Assembly: GCF_015160855.1 (NCBI RefSeq)
Contig: NZ_CP063373.1
Span: 9,709,001 to 9,773,000, forward strand
Origin: Streptomyces ferrugineus
GTDB lineage: Bacteria > Actinomycetota > Actinomycetes > Streptomycetales > Streptomycetaceae
Reading direction: 5' to 3'
DNA: 64,000 bases
The translations under genes and the position numbers were made by a program. Below, one piece after another: positions 25,027 through 32,717 of this stretch. Positions within the stretch are counted from its first letter, which is position 1, and every line of letters begins with the position of its first letter. The notes beneath the pieces are model-generated. The model made no database searches and had not been told where the DNA came from. It saw only the letters and a list, made by a program, of their open reading frames with translations.

Positions 25027-26207
25027 TCAGTCGATCCCGTGTTCCCAGCGCAGTGCAGACTCGCCGCCGATCCAGTAGGTATGTGCCTTGGGGGTGACGG
25101 CCACGCGAATCGCGCTGATATCAGGCATTCCGACCTCCTGCCAGGCCGTCACGGCGCCTTCGATCCGGTCCCAGACCGCGACGGGGCCGCCCTGGCGCAC
25201 CGTCCATTCCTCGCCGTCCTGCGTGAGGGCCGCGAAGGACTCCCGGCCTGTGTCGAACAGGTACACCGTGTCTCGGCCGTCGCTGCTGCGCGCACGTACG
25301 AGCTGGGCGCCGGGGACGGCGAGCTGGGCAAGGAGCGCGGGCATCCACAGTTCGAGGACCGTAGGTGACAGGGCCGTGTTCCGCTCGGTGTCGGCGTAGG
25401 CGGCGCGGGCCGCCAGGTCCCCGGACAGGGGAACGGCGGCTTCGGCGCGGGCCGGCATGAACGAGGAGCGGCCGATGATGCGGCCCTCGGCCGTGCCGTC
25501 CTCCTTGACGGTGAGCTTCACCAGGCCGGTCCCGTACGACCACGCGCCGGGGCCGATGGTGGCGAGGATGATTCCGCCGGGCTTGGTCTGCCTCACCCAC
25601 GTGTATGGGATGCGGCGTACAGCGCAGGTGGCGATGAGCCGGTCATAGGGGGCCCGGCGCGGGTTGCCGAGGAGACCGTCACCGGTCACGGTCCAGGTGG
25701 AGAACCCGGCCTTCTCCAAGGCGGTATCCGCCGCGGTAGCGACGTCGGGGTCCACCTCGACGGTGGTGACGTTGTCCTCGCCGAGCCGGGGCACATGAGG
25801 GCGGTTGAGTAGCCGGTGCCGGTGCCGATCTCTGCCGTGTTGTGGCCGTCCTCGACGTCGAGAGCTTCGAGCATCCCGACGACGGTTGCGGGCACGGTGG
25901 ATGACGAGGTGGGGAAGCCTCGGACGGGCTCGGTTGCCTGGTCGGGGGTCAGGTGGCCGTCGAGCTGGGTGACCAACGACTGATCGCTGTAGGCGATCTC
26001 CACCCACTCACGTGGGCTGACGCTGTCCGGGGTGACCGGCCGCCACAGGCCCGTGTCGTCCTCGGGGAGGAACACCCCGGAGGAGAGGAACAGTTCCCGG
26101 GGAACCGTCTCGACTGCCGCTCTCCATGCCAGGCTGCTCAGGTGTCCTTGCTCGGTCAGGCGGTCGGCGAGGGCCTTCCGCTCCGGTGCGGTATCGGGGA
26201 GGGTCAC
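25027..26207 (-). pseudogene. Frameshifted PIMT-like O-methyltransferase of the graspetide cluster
   Basis: The first frame (from 26207) reads MTLPDTAPERKALADRL... up to AEIGTGTGYSTALMC, the SAM-binding motif. The second frame resumes with RLGEDNVTTVEVDPDVA and continues to the C-terminus ...ALRWEHGID at 25027. The join is about 25787-25795, where one base appears missing (ATGTGCC-CCGG where ATGTGCCACCGG is expected). The intact protein would be about 393 aa. PIMT-like enzymes beside ATP-grasp ligases methylate an Asp of the peptide, giving aspartimide (fuscimiditide pathway). It overlaps the ATP-grasp stop by 4 bases. A sequencing error is possible. Confidence 0.85.
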
Positions 26208-27166
26208 GGTGCGGCTCCTTGCTCCAGGACGTCAGCGAACGCGGCGGTGACCGGCAGGCCGGTTTCGTCTACCAACCAACCCCATTGGCCGTTCGGGTTC
26301 AGTTCAAGCCAGTGAAGGTGCCCGTCACGGTCCACGGCCAGGTCGAAGCTGCCCGAGGCGAGGCCGAAGTGTCTCAGATAAGCGATCAGCGCCTTGTCCA
26401 TGCCGTCGGGCAGCGCGACGACTTGGTACGTGAGCGCGTCATAGTCGGCACGCCAGTCCAACAGGCCCGAGTCGATGCGTACCGGGAACACCTTGTCGCC
26501 GGCCACCACGACGCGCAGATCGGCGGCCTTGTCCACCCGGGCCTGGAACAGGTGCGGGACCACGCTCACGCTCTCGTCGACCTCGTCCGCGGTGACCGGC
26601 TCCGTCCATGTCGTCAGCCCCACGCCGTCCGCCCGCTGGTACGGAGTCCACCGAAGCGCCTTGTAGATCGCCTGATCGTGTTCGGCGATGAACGCGCGGA
26701 CGTCGTCGAGGTCGTTGGAGATCAGGGTGGGCGGTACCGTGAAGCCGAACCGTTCGGCGGCGGCGAGTTGCAGCGGCTTGTGTTCAGCCATGTGATTGCG
26801 CAGCGGATGGTTCACATAGCGGCAGTTCGGCAGCGCGTACAGGGTGCCACCCAGGCCGTGACGGACCTGGGCTGTGGCATACCGGGCGTCGGCGTCCTCC
26901 AGATGCTCGAAGTGGGGCCAGGTGGGGCGGCGCCAGTACACGGACCGTACCCCTTCCAGGCTGGTGGCCCTGGAAGGGGTACGGAGGTGTCCCGCCGGTG
27001 AGACGGGGCCGGCGCCGAACCGGGCCGAGAATGACAGGTGCTCGCCGATGTCGGAGGGGTCGAACCGTACGACCGGCACGCCGCGCTCGTTCAGTTCGGT
27101 GATCACCATGTCGGCGGTGATGTCGTCGACTTCGGTGACGACTGCGACCGGTCCGGGCTCGGTCAT
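26204..27166 (-). CDS. ATP-grasp ribosomal peptide maturase (graspetide ligase, TgmB-type)
   Basis: A 320-aa ATP-grasp enzyme. Visible features are SVYWRRPTWPHFE (substrate domain), YVNHPLRNHMAEHKPLQLAAAERFGFTVPPTLIS (pre-ATP-grasp and nucleotide region) and LDWRADYDALTYQVVALPD. The metal-binding FDLAVDRDGHLHWLELNPNGQWGW is the strongest family marker. Relatives form ester or amide links between Ser/Thr/Lys side chains and Asp/Glu of a precursor peptide. Its ATG overlaps the precursor stop (TGATG) and its stop overlaps the methyltransferase start (ATGA), so all three are coupled. Confidence 0.93.
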   Translation of the reverse strand: MTEPGPVAVVTEVDDITADMVITELNERGVPVVRFDPSDIGEHLSFSARFGAGPVSPAGHLRTPSRATSLEGVRSVYWRRPTWPHFEHLEDADARYATAQVRHGLGGTLYALPNCRYVNHPLRNHMAEHKPLQLAAAERFGFTVPPTLISNDLDDVRAFIAEHDQAIYKALRWTPYQRADGVGLTTWTEPVTADEVDESVSVVPHLFQARVDKAADLRVVVAGDKVFPVRIDSGLLDWRADYDALTYQVVALPDGMDKALIAYLRHFGLASGSFDLAVDRDGHLHWLELNPNGQWGWLVDETGLPVTAAFADVLEQGAAP

Positions 27167-27435
27167 CAGTCCTGCTCGCTGTCCTGGTCGTGGTCGGTGT
27201 CGTTGCGGCTGTCCTGGTTGGTGGACTGCGGGTTGGTCTCGGTGCCCTTGCTGGAGCCGTGCTTGCCCATCTCGACGACGCCGCCGTGTCCGTCGCGGAA
27301 GACGGTGGTCTGTGTGGCGGGGTCGAGCGCGGCGGTGGCGTAGCCGGGCTGACAGGTGCTCGGGTACGGGCGCATCCTGCTGATGCCCCACGGGCGAACG
27401 GGAGTGAGCTGATCAGGAGCGGTGCACGAGGTCAC
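27166..27435 (-). CDS. Putative ATP-grasp-modified RiPP precursor peptide
   Basis: An 89-aa precursor. The leader contains RPWGISRMRPYPST and GYATAALDPATQTTVFRD, the conserved recognition block of the TIGR04186-type grasp-target family. After GHGGVVEMGKHG comes a C-terminal core of about 30 residues made almost wholly of Ser/Thr donors and Asp/Glu/Asn/Gln (ending DHDQDSEQD). This is suited to multiple omega-ester links and possible aspartimide formation. The GTG at 27435 is chosen for its GAAGGAG ribosome-binding site. No protease or exporter gene is adjacent. Confidence 0.9.
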   Translation of the reverse strand: MTSCTAPDQLTPVRPWGISRMRPYPSTCQPGYATAALDPATQTTVFRDGHGGVVEMGKHGSSKGTETNPQSTNQDSRNDTDHDQDSEQD

Positions 27436-27463
27436 GGGCTCTCCTTCGTTGATCCTTCTCGTG

Positions 27464-27492
27464 GACCCTGCCGAGGCCCAACATGGCGTCAA
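27464..27492 (-). promoter_or_regulatory. Candidate promoter of the graspetide operon
   Basis: On the minus strand TTGACG (27492-27487) is followed after 17 bases by AGGGTC (27469-27464), about 30 bases before the precursor GTG. The -35 match is good and the -10 weak. It lies in a 275-base gap (27436-27710) that holds no other evident gene. Confidence 0.3.
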
Positions 27493-27710
27493 CGTCTCGG
27501 CTCCGGCAGGGGGCATATGGGGCCGCCCGCCCTGGGGAGAAGGGAGGGGCGGACGGCCGTGGACACCTACTCGGGGTGAGGCGCCCGGTGTCCCGCGCGC
27601 GGGCCGTCCTGCCGAGACCACCCGTGCGCGGGAGTCGTGCTCGTCCTGGACCGGCTGGCGGGAGTCGGGGAGGCCGTGGCCCGGGACGGAACTGCGTCCG
27701 CCGGCAGGAG

Positions 27711-27914
27711 CTACGGGGAGCGCCCCGCCGCCGGGGCGCAGAGGTCGCCCTCCGCGTACAGGAGCAGTGCGACCACGAACGCGGTGACGGCGGCGATGCA
27801 AAGCACCTGGGCGAGAATCTGCCGCCGCCCGAACCGGCACCTTCGCCGGCACGTGCTCTGACGCGGCGGCCGGGCAGCGTCCTTCAGCGCCTTGTCCAAC
27901 CCGTCGAGGAGCAT
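27711..27914 (-). CDS. Small single-pass membrane protein coupled to HATPase
   Basis: A 67-aa protein beginning MLLDGLDKALKDAARPP. It has a basic segment (CRRRCRFGRRQ) and one C-terminal membrane helix (VLCIAAVTAFVVALLLYA), with the last about 15 residues outside. Its ATG shares a base with the HATPase stop (TGATG), strong support for a real, translationally coupled gene. Function unknown. Position between the HATPase and the graspetide precursor makes it a candidate membrane partner of either. Confidence 0.6.
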   Translation of the reverse strand: MLLDGLDKALKDAARPPRQSTCRRRCRFGRRQILAQVLCIAAVTAFVVALLLYAEGDLCAPAAGRSP

Positions 27915-28351
27915 CACGGGGCCGCCCTCAGCTCTGCCCACACGCGCTTGCCCCAGGGCCGCATGTGCGGTCCGAGCAGGTCATGGCCCCACCGGGCTGC
28001 GATGTCGTCGACCAGGAGCAGACCGCGGCCGGTGACATCGTTTGGGCCGGCAGTGCGGAGTTCGGGTGTGCGGCGGGGTGCGCGGTCGACGACAGCGAGA
28101 TACACCGTGTCGTCGGCCAGGCGGTCCACCATGACCCGGAGCGAGGGGCCCCACGCGTGGACCACGGCGTTGGTGACGAGTTCGGACATCACCAGCTCGG
28201 CCACTGTGGTGAGACGGTCTATGCCCCATGTGGCTACGGCGGCGCGTGCCAGGCTGCGGGCCGTCTGTGCGGACTCCTCCGCGCGGGGAAGCGTCTCGCT
28301 GTAGCCGGGAGGTCCTGTCGGTCTGGGTCGTGCTGTGGTTGCCATCGTCAT
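27914..28351 (-). CDS. RsbW-like ATP-binding protein (HATPase_c_2)
   Basis: A 145-aa GHKL-fold ATPase. The N-box is SELVTNAVVHA (about residue 56) and the G-box VTGRGLLLVDDIAARWG (about 106). Such single-domain proteins in Streptomyces resemble anti-sigma-factor serine kinases. No anti-anti-sigma or sigma gene is adjacent, so a regulatory role is inferred. ATG 28351 has AAGG 8 bases upstream; TTG 28357 and ATG 28345 are alternatives. It is followed by the coupled 67-aa membrane gene and then the graspetide genes. Confidence 0.87.
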   Translation of the reverse strand: MTMATTARPRPTGPPGYSETLPRAEESAQTARSLARAAVATWGIDRLTTVAELVMSELVTNAVVHAWGPSLRVMVDRLADDTVYLAVVDRAPRRTPELRTAGPNDVTGRGLLLVDDIAARWGHDLLGPHMRPWGKRVWAELRAAP

Positions 28352-28512
28352 CGTCAACGCCTTGGTCGGGGCGGAGGGGGCAGGCCCCGCCCGCGTGCCT
28401 CGAGGGAGAAGCCTGCGGGCGGGACGGCCGAGGGGGAGGCGTTCACGGGTGCGTCTCCCTCATGGCTGGCAGCCAGTCAACGGCGCCGGGACCGGGTGAG
28501 GAGACTCCGCGA

Positions 28513-28535
28513 GGTGACTCCAACATGGAGTCACC
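28513..28535. promoter_or_regulatory. Perfect 9-5-9 palindrome in the divergent regulator/HATPase region
   Basis: GGTGACTCC-AACAT-GGAGTCACC has fully complementary arms. It lies 53 bases before the HTH-TPR regulator start and 162 bases before the HATPase start. It is the likely operator for the adjacent regulator, controlling one or both directions. Confidence 0.7.
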
Positions 28536-28587
28536 GCAAAGCCGTTGGACGTAGCATCAGGTTCGCCGCTACTCGGGGGAGTCGCAG

Positions 28588-29850
28588 ATGAGCCATCCGT
28601 CACCGGATCCGCGAGTGATCATTTCCGGGCTGCTCGGGGATGAGCGTCTGTTGCACGCACTGGTTGAGCGGGACATGGGCGCCGTGTTCCGCATGCTCAA
28701 TAACCGGGGTGTGAGTACCCGGCGGCTCGCCGCCGCAGCCGACATCACACAGGGACGGCTCTACGACTACATGAACGGCAAGAGCCGGGTGGAGAAGCTG
28801 GCCCTGTTCGAGCAGATCGCCGACGCCTTCCACATCCCAGGTCACTTACTAGGTCTGGCCCGCCGGTCATGGGAACCTGCCGCCGCGCCAGAGCGCCAGC
28901 GGATGGGCCATCCGCCACCGGACAGTGACGATCTCGCGGCGATGGACCACTTCCGCAACGCGGACCGGCAGACCGGCGGCGGCCGTCTGTATGGGGCCGT
29001 GGTGCGGCATCTGTCGGACCGGGTGGCGCCCCGGCTCGTCGACACGGCGAGCGGGCCGCAGGTGTTCGCCGCCGCGGCAGCTTTGACGGAGATGGCCGGC
29101 TGGATGGCCCACGACTCCGGACAGGATGACCTCGCCGGGCGCCACTTCGCGCGCGCTCTGCCGCTGGCCCGCACCTCCGGTGACCTCCCGTTGGCCGCCC
29201 ACGTCGCTGCGAGCAGCAGCCATCTCGCCCTTGAGACGGGTGACCCGGCGGCGGCCGTGGAATGGGCACGGACCGGGCTCGACCTCGCGGCGGAAGGACC
29301 GCGCATTCCGGCGCTGACCGGGCGATTGCGCACGATGCAGGCCCGCGCCCTGGCCGCCGCCGAGCAACACGTCCCCGCTGCCCGCGCACTCGAAGCGGTA
29401 CAGCGGGACCTGGAGGGCGGCGCGGATGGCGAACACCCGTGGCTGAGCCCGTTCGACGCCGCCGCCCTGGCGAGCGAGTCCGCGCTGATCCTCCGCGACC
29501 TGGAACGGCTCGACGAGGCCCTACTCCATGCCGAACAGGCCGTCGCCCTACGGGAGACCGGTCGGGCGCGGTCGCTGGCGCTGAGCCAGATCAGCCTTGT
29601 GGACATCCAGGTGCGCCGCAGGGAGCTGGACGCCGCGGTGCATGCCGCACACGCGCTGTTGAGCACGAGCCCGACCCTGGGGTCTGTCCGGGTCGTCCAG
29701 CAACTCGACGAGTTGCGCCGACTGCTGGAGCACCACAAGGCGTATCGGCCGGTGCGTGAGTACCTGGTGCGCCTCGACGATGCGCGCAGGGCCAGAATGC
29801 TTCTCCTGGCCGACTTGATCCCGCCATCACCGGGAGGCACCCCCGCATGA
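28588..29850 (+). CDS. HTH (XRE-type) regulator with TPR-like C-terminus, TTA codon
   Basis: A 420-aa regulator. The N-terminal helix-turn-helix (NNRGVSTRRLAAAADITQGRLYDYMNGKSRV, about residues 34-64) is followed by helical TPR-like repeats to the C-terminus. This is the pattern of Streptomyces regulators that bind small ligands or peptides. A TTA leucine codon at 28846 (codon 87) makes translation likely bldA-dependent. A CTA codon follows directly. Its stop overlaps the NUDIX ATG (ATGA). A perfect palindrome lies upstream. It is divergent from the graspetide-associated genes. Confidence 0.88.
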   Translation: MSHPSPDPRVIISGLLGDERLLHALVERDMGAVFRMLNNRGVSTRRLAAAADITQGRLYDYMNGKSRVEKLALFEQIADAFHIPGHLLGLARRSWEPAAAPERQRMGHPPPDSDDLAAMDHFRNADRQTGGGRLYGAVVRHLSDRVAPRLVDTASGPQVFAAAAALTEMAGWMAHDSGQDDLAGRHFARALPLARTSGDLPLAAHVAASSSHLALETGDPAAAVEWARTGLDLAAEGPRIPALTGRLRTMQARALAAAEQHVPAARALEAVQRDLEGGADGEHPWLSPFDAAALASESALILRDLERLDEALLHAEQAVALRETGRARSLALSQISLVDIQVRRRELDAAVHAAHALLSTSPTLGSVRVVQQLDELRRLLEHHKAYRPVREYLVRLDDARRARMLLLADLIPPSPGGTPA

Positions 29851-30368
29851 GGCCCACCGCACCCGAGCCCGGCGACACAGACGCCTGGAACGCCTATCTT
29901 GCCGAAGGCAACGCCAAGCAGGCCCGCAAGCGCGTTGCGGCTGATGTCCTGTTGCGTGATCCGGCCGGGCGCGTACTCCTCGTGAATCCCACCTACAAAC
30001 CGGACTGGGACCTGCCGGGGGGCATGGCGGAGGCGAACGAACCACCCGAGGAGACGGTAGGCCGCGAACTCCTCGAAGAGCTTGGGCTGAAGATCACGCT
30101 GTGCGGGCTGCTGGTGGTGGACTGGGTGGCCCCGCACGGTCCATGGGATGACCAGATCGCGTTCGTCTTCGACGGCGGCACGCTGCCTCGGGACCAGGCC
30201 GACCGGCTGCGCCCACGGGATGAAGAGCTTGCCGAGGTTGCGTTCGTCGATCCGGAAGAGGCCCGCGCCCGACTCGGCGAACGCGTCCGGCGCCGCTTCA
30301 CCTCCGCTATGACCGCCCTCACGACGGAACGCCCCCTCTACCTGCACGATGGTGTACCAGCCCTCTGA
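29847..30368 (+). CDS. NUDIX hydrolase
   Basis: A 173-aa enzyme with a complete Nudix box (GX5EX7REUXEEXGU) read as GMAEANEPPEETVGRELLEE then LGL, about residues 58-80. It hydrolyses a nucleoside-diphosphate-linked substrate with a divalent metal. DWDLPGG just before the box is typical of the MutT branch, but the substrate cannot be read from sequence. It is translationally coupled to the HTH-TPR regulator, suggesting that the nucleotide substrate or product is tied to its signal. Confidence 0.92.
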   Translation: MRPTAPEPGDTDAWNAYLAEGNAKQARKRVAADVLLRDPAGRVLLVNPTYKPDWDLPGGMAEANEPPEETVGRELLEELGLKITLCGLLVVDWVAPHGPWDDQIAFVFDGGTLPRDQADRLRPRDEELAEVAFVDPEEARARLGERVRRRFTSAMTALTTERPLYLHDGVPAL

Positions 30369-30436
30369 ATGCACCATAGGCCGACGCCTCGAACCAAGAC
30401 ATGTCCAGGGCGTGAGTTGGCGGGGCGCCAGTCGGG

Positions 30437-31594
30437 TCACCCCAGCCGTGGCGGGACCCAGCCGTGGTGCCGGAGGATCATGCGCACGGCGGAGCGGGAG
30501 GGCGTCAGCCGCATCGCGGTGTTGCGCAGGGCGACGGCCAGCGGGTGGGAGAGCTGTTGGCCCATCCGCCCGGCCCGACGGGCGGCCCGGGCAACCGACT
30601 GACTGCGCGGTCGGCGCTCGGCGTCGTACCGGGCCAGCGCGGCTTCGACGGTGGGCTCCGTTGCGAGCGCGGCGGCCAGGGTGACCGCGTCCTCCAGCGC
30701 CTGGCAGGCGCCCTGTCCCAGGTTCGGGGTCATGGCGTGCGCCGCGTCGCCGAGCAGTGCGATCCGGCCGACCGCGTACGAGGGAAGCGGCGTGCGGAGT
30801 TCGTTGACGTCGTGGTGCTGCACGGCTTCGGCTCGGGTCGCGTTGAGCAGGGCGGGGATCGGGTCGTGCCAGTTGAGGAACCGCCGGCGCAGTTCGGCCA
30901 GAGGGTCGGCGAACCGCGTTCCGGCGGGAAGATTGAGGACCGCATGCCACTCGGCGCGCCCGTCAGGGAAGGCGATGTGCCCGAACTCGGCGGCTTGCCC
31001 CCAGGTCAGCTCGAAGTCGGTGCGCAGTTCGACCGCTTGCTCGGTGATGGCGCGCAGCACCGTCGAGCCGCTGTAGACAGGGCCTGGGTGGGCTGGGAAG
31101 AGGAGGCCGCGGACCTTGCTTCCGACTCCGTCGGCCGCCACCACCACATCGGCATCCAGGACCCTGTCGGCACAGGCGACCTGAACTCTCCCAGGGCCGA
31201 TCTGCTCAACCGAGCTGACCTCCGAGCCGATCAGCAGTGTCTCGGCGGGCAGGCACTCGCGAAGCAGCCGGTGCAAGGTGGCACGGGGGATGCCCACGAT
31301 CGGCGTGCCCACCGCCCTCTCCAGCGCCGCGCCGTCCATCCGCGCCAGCCAGCCACCCTCCGGCGTGCGGGTGCCGCCACTGTACTGGCCTCGCGACGCT
31401 TCCCTCACCGCCCGGCCGGCGCCGAGTTCGTCCAGTGCGCGAAGGCCGTTGGCGGCCAGCGAGATGCCCGCCCCCGCGTCATCGAGCACGGACGCGCGCT
31501 CGACGACCGTCACCTCCCGTCCGATGCGGCGCAGGCCGATGGCGGCGGCCAGTCCACCGATGCCCCCTCCGACGACCACTGCCGTGCTGCCCAC
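30437..31594 (-). CDS. FAD-dependent monooxygenase (aromatic hydroxylase family)
   Basis: A 385-aa flavoprotein. The N-terminal dinucleotide fold is VVVGGGIGGLAAAIGLRRIG (GxGxxG). DVVVAADGVGSKVR (about residue 150) is the DG motif, and ALLGDAAHAMTPNLGQGACQALEDA (about 275) is the GD motif. This is a class A NAD(P)H-dependent hydroxylase; the aromatic substrate is unknown. It is divergent from a TetR gene across a 76-base region with two operator dyads, so it is the probable target of that repressor. Confidence 0.92.
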   Translation of the reverse strand: MGSTAVVVGGGIGGLAAAIGLRRIGREVTVVERASVLDDAGAGISLAANGLRALDELGAGRAVREASRGQYSGGTRTPEGGWLARMDGAALERAVGTPIVGIPRATLHRLLRECLPAETLLIGSEVSSVEQIGPGRVQVACADRVLDADVVVAADGVGSKVRGLLFPAHPGPVYSGSTVLRAITEQAVELRTDFELTWGQAAEFGHIAFPDGRAEWHAVLNLPAGTRFADPLAELRRRFLNWHDPIPALLNATRAEAVQHHDVNELRTPLPSYAVGRIALLGDAAHAMTPNLGQGACQALEDAVTLAAALATEPTVEAALARYDAERRPRSQSVARAARRAGRMGQQLSHPLAVALRNTAMRLTPSRSAVRMILRHHGWVPPRLG

Positions 31595-31613
31595 GCGACC
31601 CCACCCCTCACCC

Positions 31614-31661
31614 TTCTACACCTGTAGAAAGGCGACCTTACCTGGCTTACTACAGGTGTAG
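31614..31661. promoter_or_regulatory. Twin TetR operators between monooxygenase and tetR
   Basis: Site 1, TTCTACA-CC-TGTAGAA (31614-31629), is perfect. Site 2, CTACA-GG-TGTAG (31650-31661), extends imperfectly to TTACTACA/TGTAGAAA. Their centres are 34 bases apart. Site 1 lies just upstream of the monooxygenase start, and site 2 touches the ribosome-binding site of the TetR gene. Confidence 0.8.
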
Positions 31662-31670
31662 AAAGGAGCC

Positions 31671-32228
31671 ATGGCTACGGATCGACGCACCCTCCTCTCG
31701 GACGCGGCTCTCGACGTACTCGCCGATGAAGGGATCCGCGGCCTGACCCACCGCGCGGTCGACCGCAAAGCGGCCGTGCCGCCCGGCACCACGTCGGCGT
31801 ACTTCCGCACCCGAGCCGCGCTGCTCACCGCACTCGTCACCCGCCTGGTCCAACTCGACCAGGCGGAACTACAGACGATGGCAGAGCAGCTCCCGCCCTT
31901 CCGCACTGCCGAGGAACTGGTGGACGGCATGACGCTGCTCACTCGTGAGCGACTCACCGGCGAAGGCCGCCGCCGCTCACTCGCCCGCTACGCCTGCGCC
32001 GTCGAGAGCGTGCGCGACCCGGAACTGCGCGAGATCCTCGTACCCCGCGAGAACGCCGGCCGCGAGGCCGTTCGGTCGTTCCTGACGGAGCGCGGTGTGC
32101 CGGACGTCGAAAACCGCACACACACGCTGCTGGCCTGCCTCGACGGACTGATCTTCGACCGGCTCGTATGCGGTGGTGAGGTGCCGCGCGAGGCCCTGGA
32201 AGGCCTCGTCGCCGCCACCCTGCGTTAG
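31671..32228 (+). CDS. TetR/AcrR family transcriptional regulator
   Basis: A 185-aa repressor. The N-terminal HTH comprises LLSDAALDVLADEGIRGLTHRAVDRKAAVPPGTTSAYFRTRAALL (residues about 8-52). A helical ligand domain with a TetR_C-type end (LLACLDGLIFDRLV) follows. It starts at ATG 31671 with AAAGGAG upstream. It very probably binds the two dyads in the intergenic region and controls both itself and the FAD monooxygenase. Confidence 0.93.
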   Translation: MATDRRTLLSDAALDVLADEGIRGLTHRAVDRKAAVPPGTTSAYFRTRAALLTALVTRLVQLDQAELQTMAEQLPPFRTAEELVDGMTLLTRERLTGEGRRRSLARYACAVESVRDPELREILVPRENAGREAVRSFLTERGVPDVENRTHTLLACLDGLIFDRLVCGGEVPREALEGLVAATLR

Positions 32229-32283
32229 ACCGCCTTCGCTCAGGTCAGGGCGATTGTCAGTGCCGGGGTGCAGACTTCCCGGC

Positions 32284-32652
32284 ATGACAGATCTGCGCAA
32301 GACGGTCGAGAGGTTCTGGGCCGCCGCCCAGGACCGGGATTGGGACGCGTTCGCCGAGACGGTGACCGAGGACGTGGTGTACACCCTCCCCCAGACGCGG
32401 GAGCGGATCAGCGGCCGGGAGCGGTATGTGCGGTTCAACCGGGAGTACCCGGGGGACTGGCGGCTGCGGGTCGAACGGATCGTCGCCGAGCCGGGCCAGG
32501 TCGTGACGTGGATCCACTTCACGGTCGGGCTGGAGGAGATGTACGGCATCTCGTTCTTCACCGGCACCGATCGGATCGAGTCCATAACGGACTTCTGGCC
32601 CGAGCCCTACGAGCCCCCGGCCGGCCGGGAACACCTCGTCGAGCGGTACTGA
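32284..32652 (+). CDS. NTF2-like/SnoaL nuclear-transport-factor-2 fold protein
   Basis: A 122-aa protein with the NTF2-like cone fold pattern: VERFWAAAQDRDWDAFAETVTEDVVYTLP at the N-terminus, then ISGRERYVRFNREYPGDW, and beta strands ending ITDFWPEPYEPP. Such proteins act as small isomerases, hydrolases or ligand binders. The ATG at 32284 follows the TetR stop by about 55 bases, so co-transcription with TetR is possible. Confidence 0.8.
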   Translation: MTDLRKTVERFWAAAQDRDWDAFAETVTEDVVYTLPQTRERISGRERYVRFNREYPGDWRLRVERIVAEPGQVVTWIHFTVGLEEMYGISFFTGTDRIESITDFWPEPYEPPAGREHLVERY

Positions 32653-32717
32653 GACGGGACGGACGCGAACCGACCCCGCGGGCCGGCCCTCCGTGAGAGC
32701 CCCGTACCGTTGAAGGC

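Noticed and set aside
25027..27435. Lanthipeptide or lasso cluster
   Set aside because: There is no LanB/C/M, cyclase or B-protein; the ATP-grasp and leader motifs specify a graspetide.
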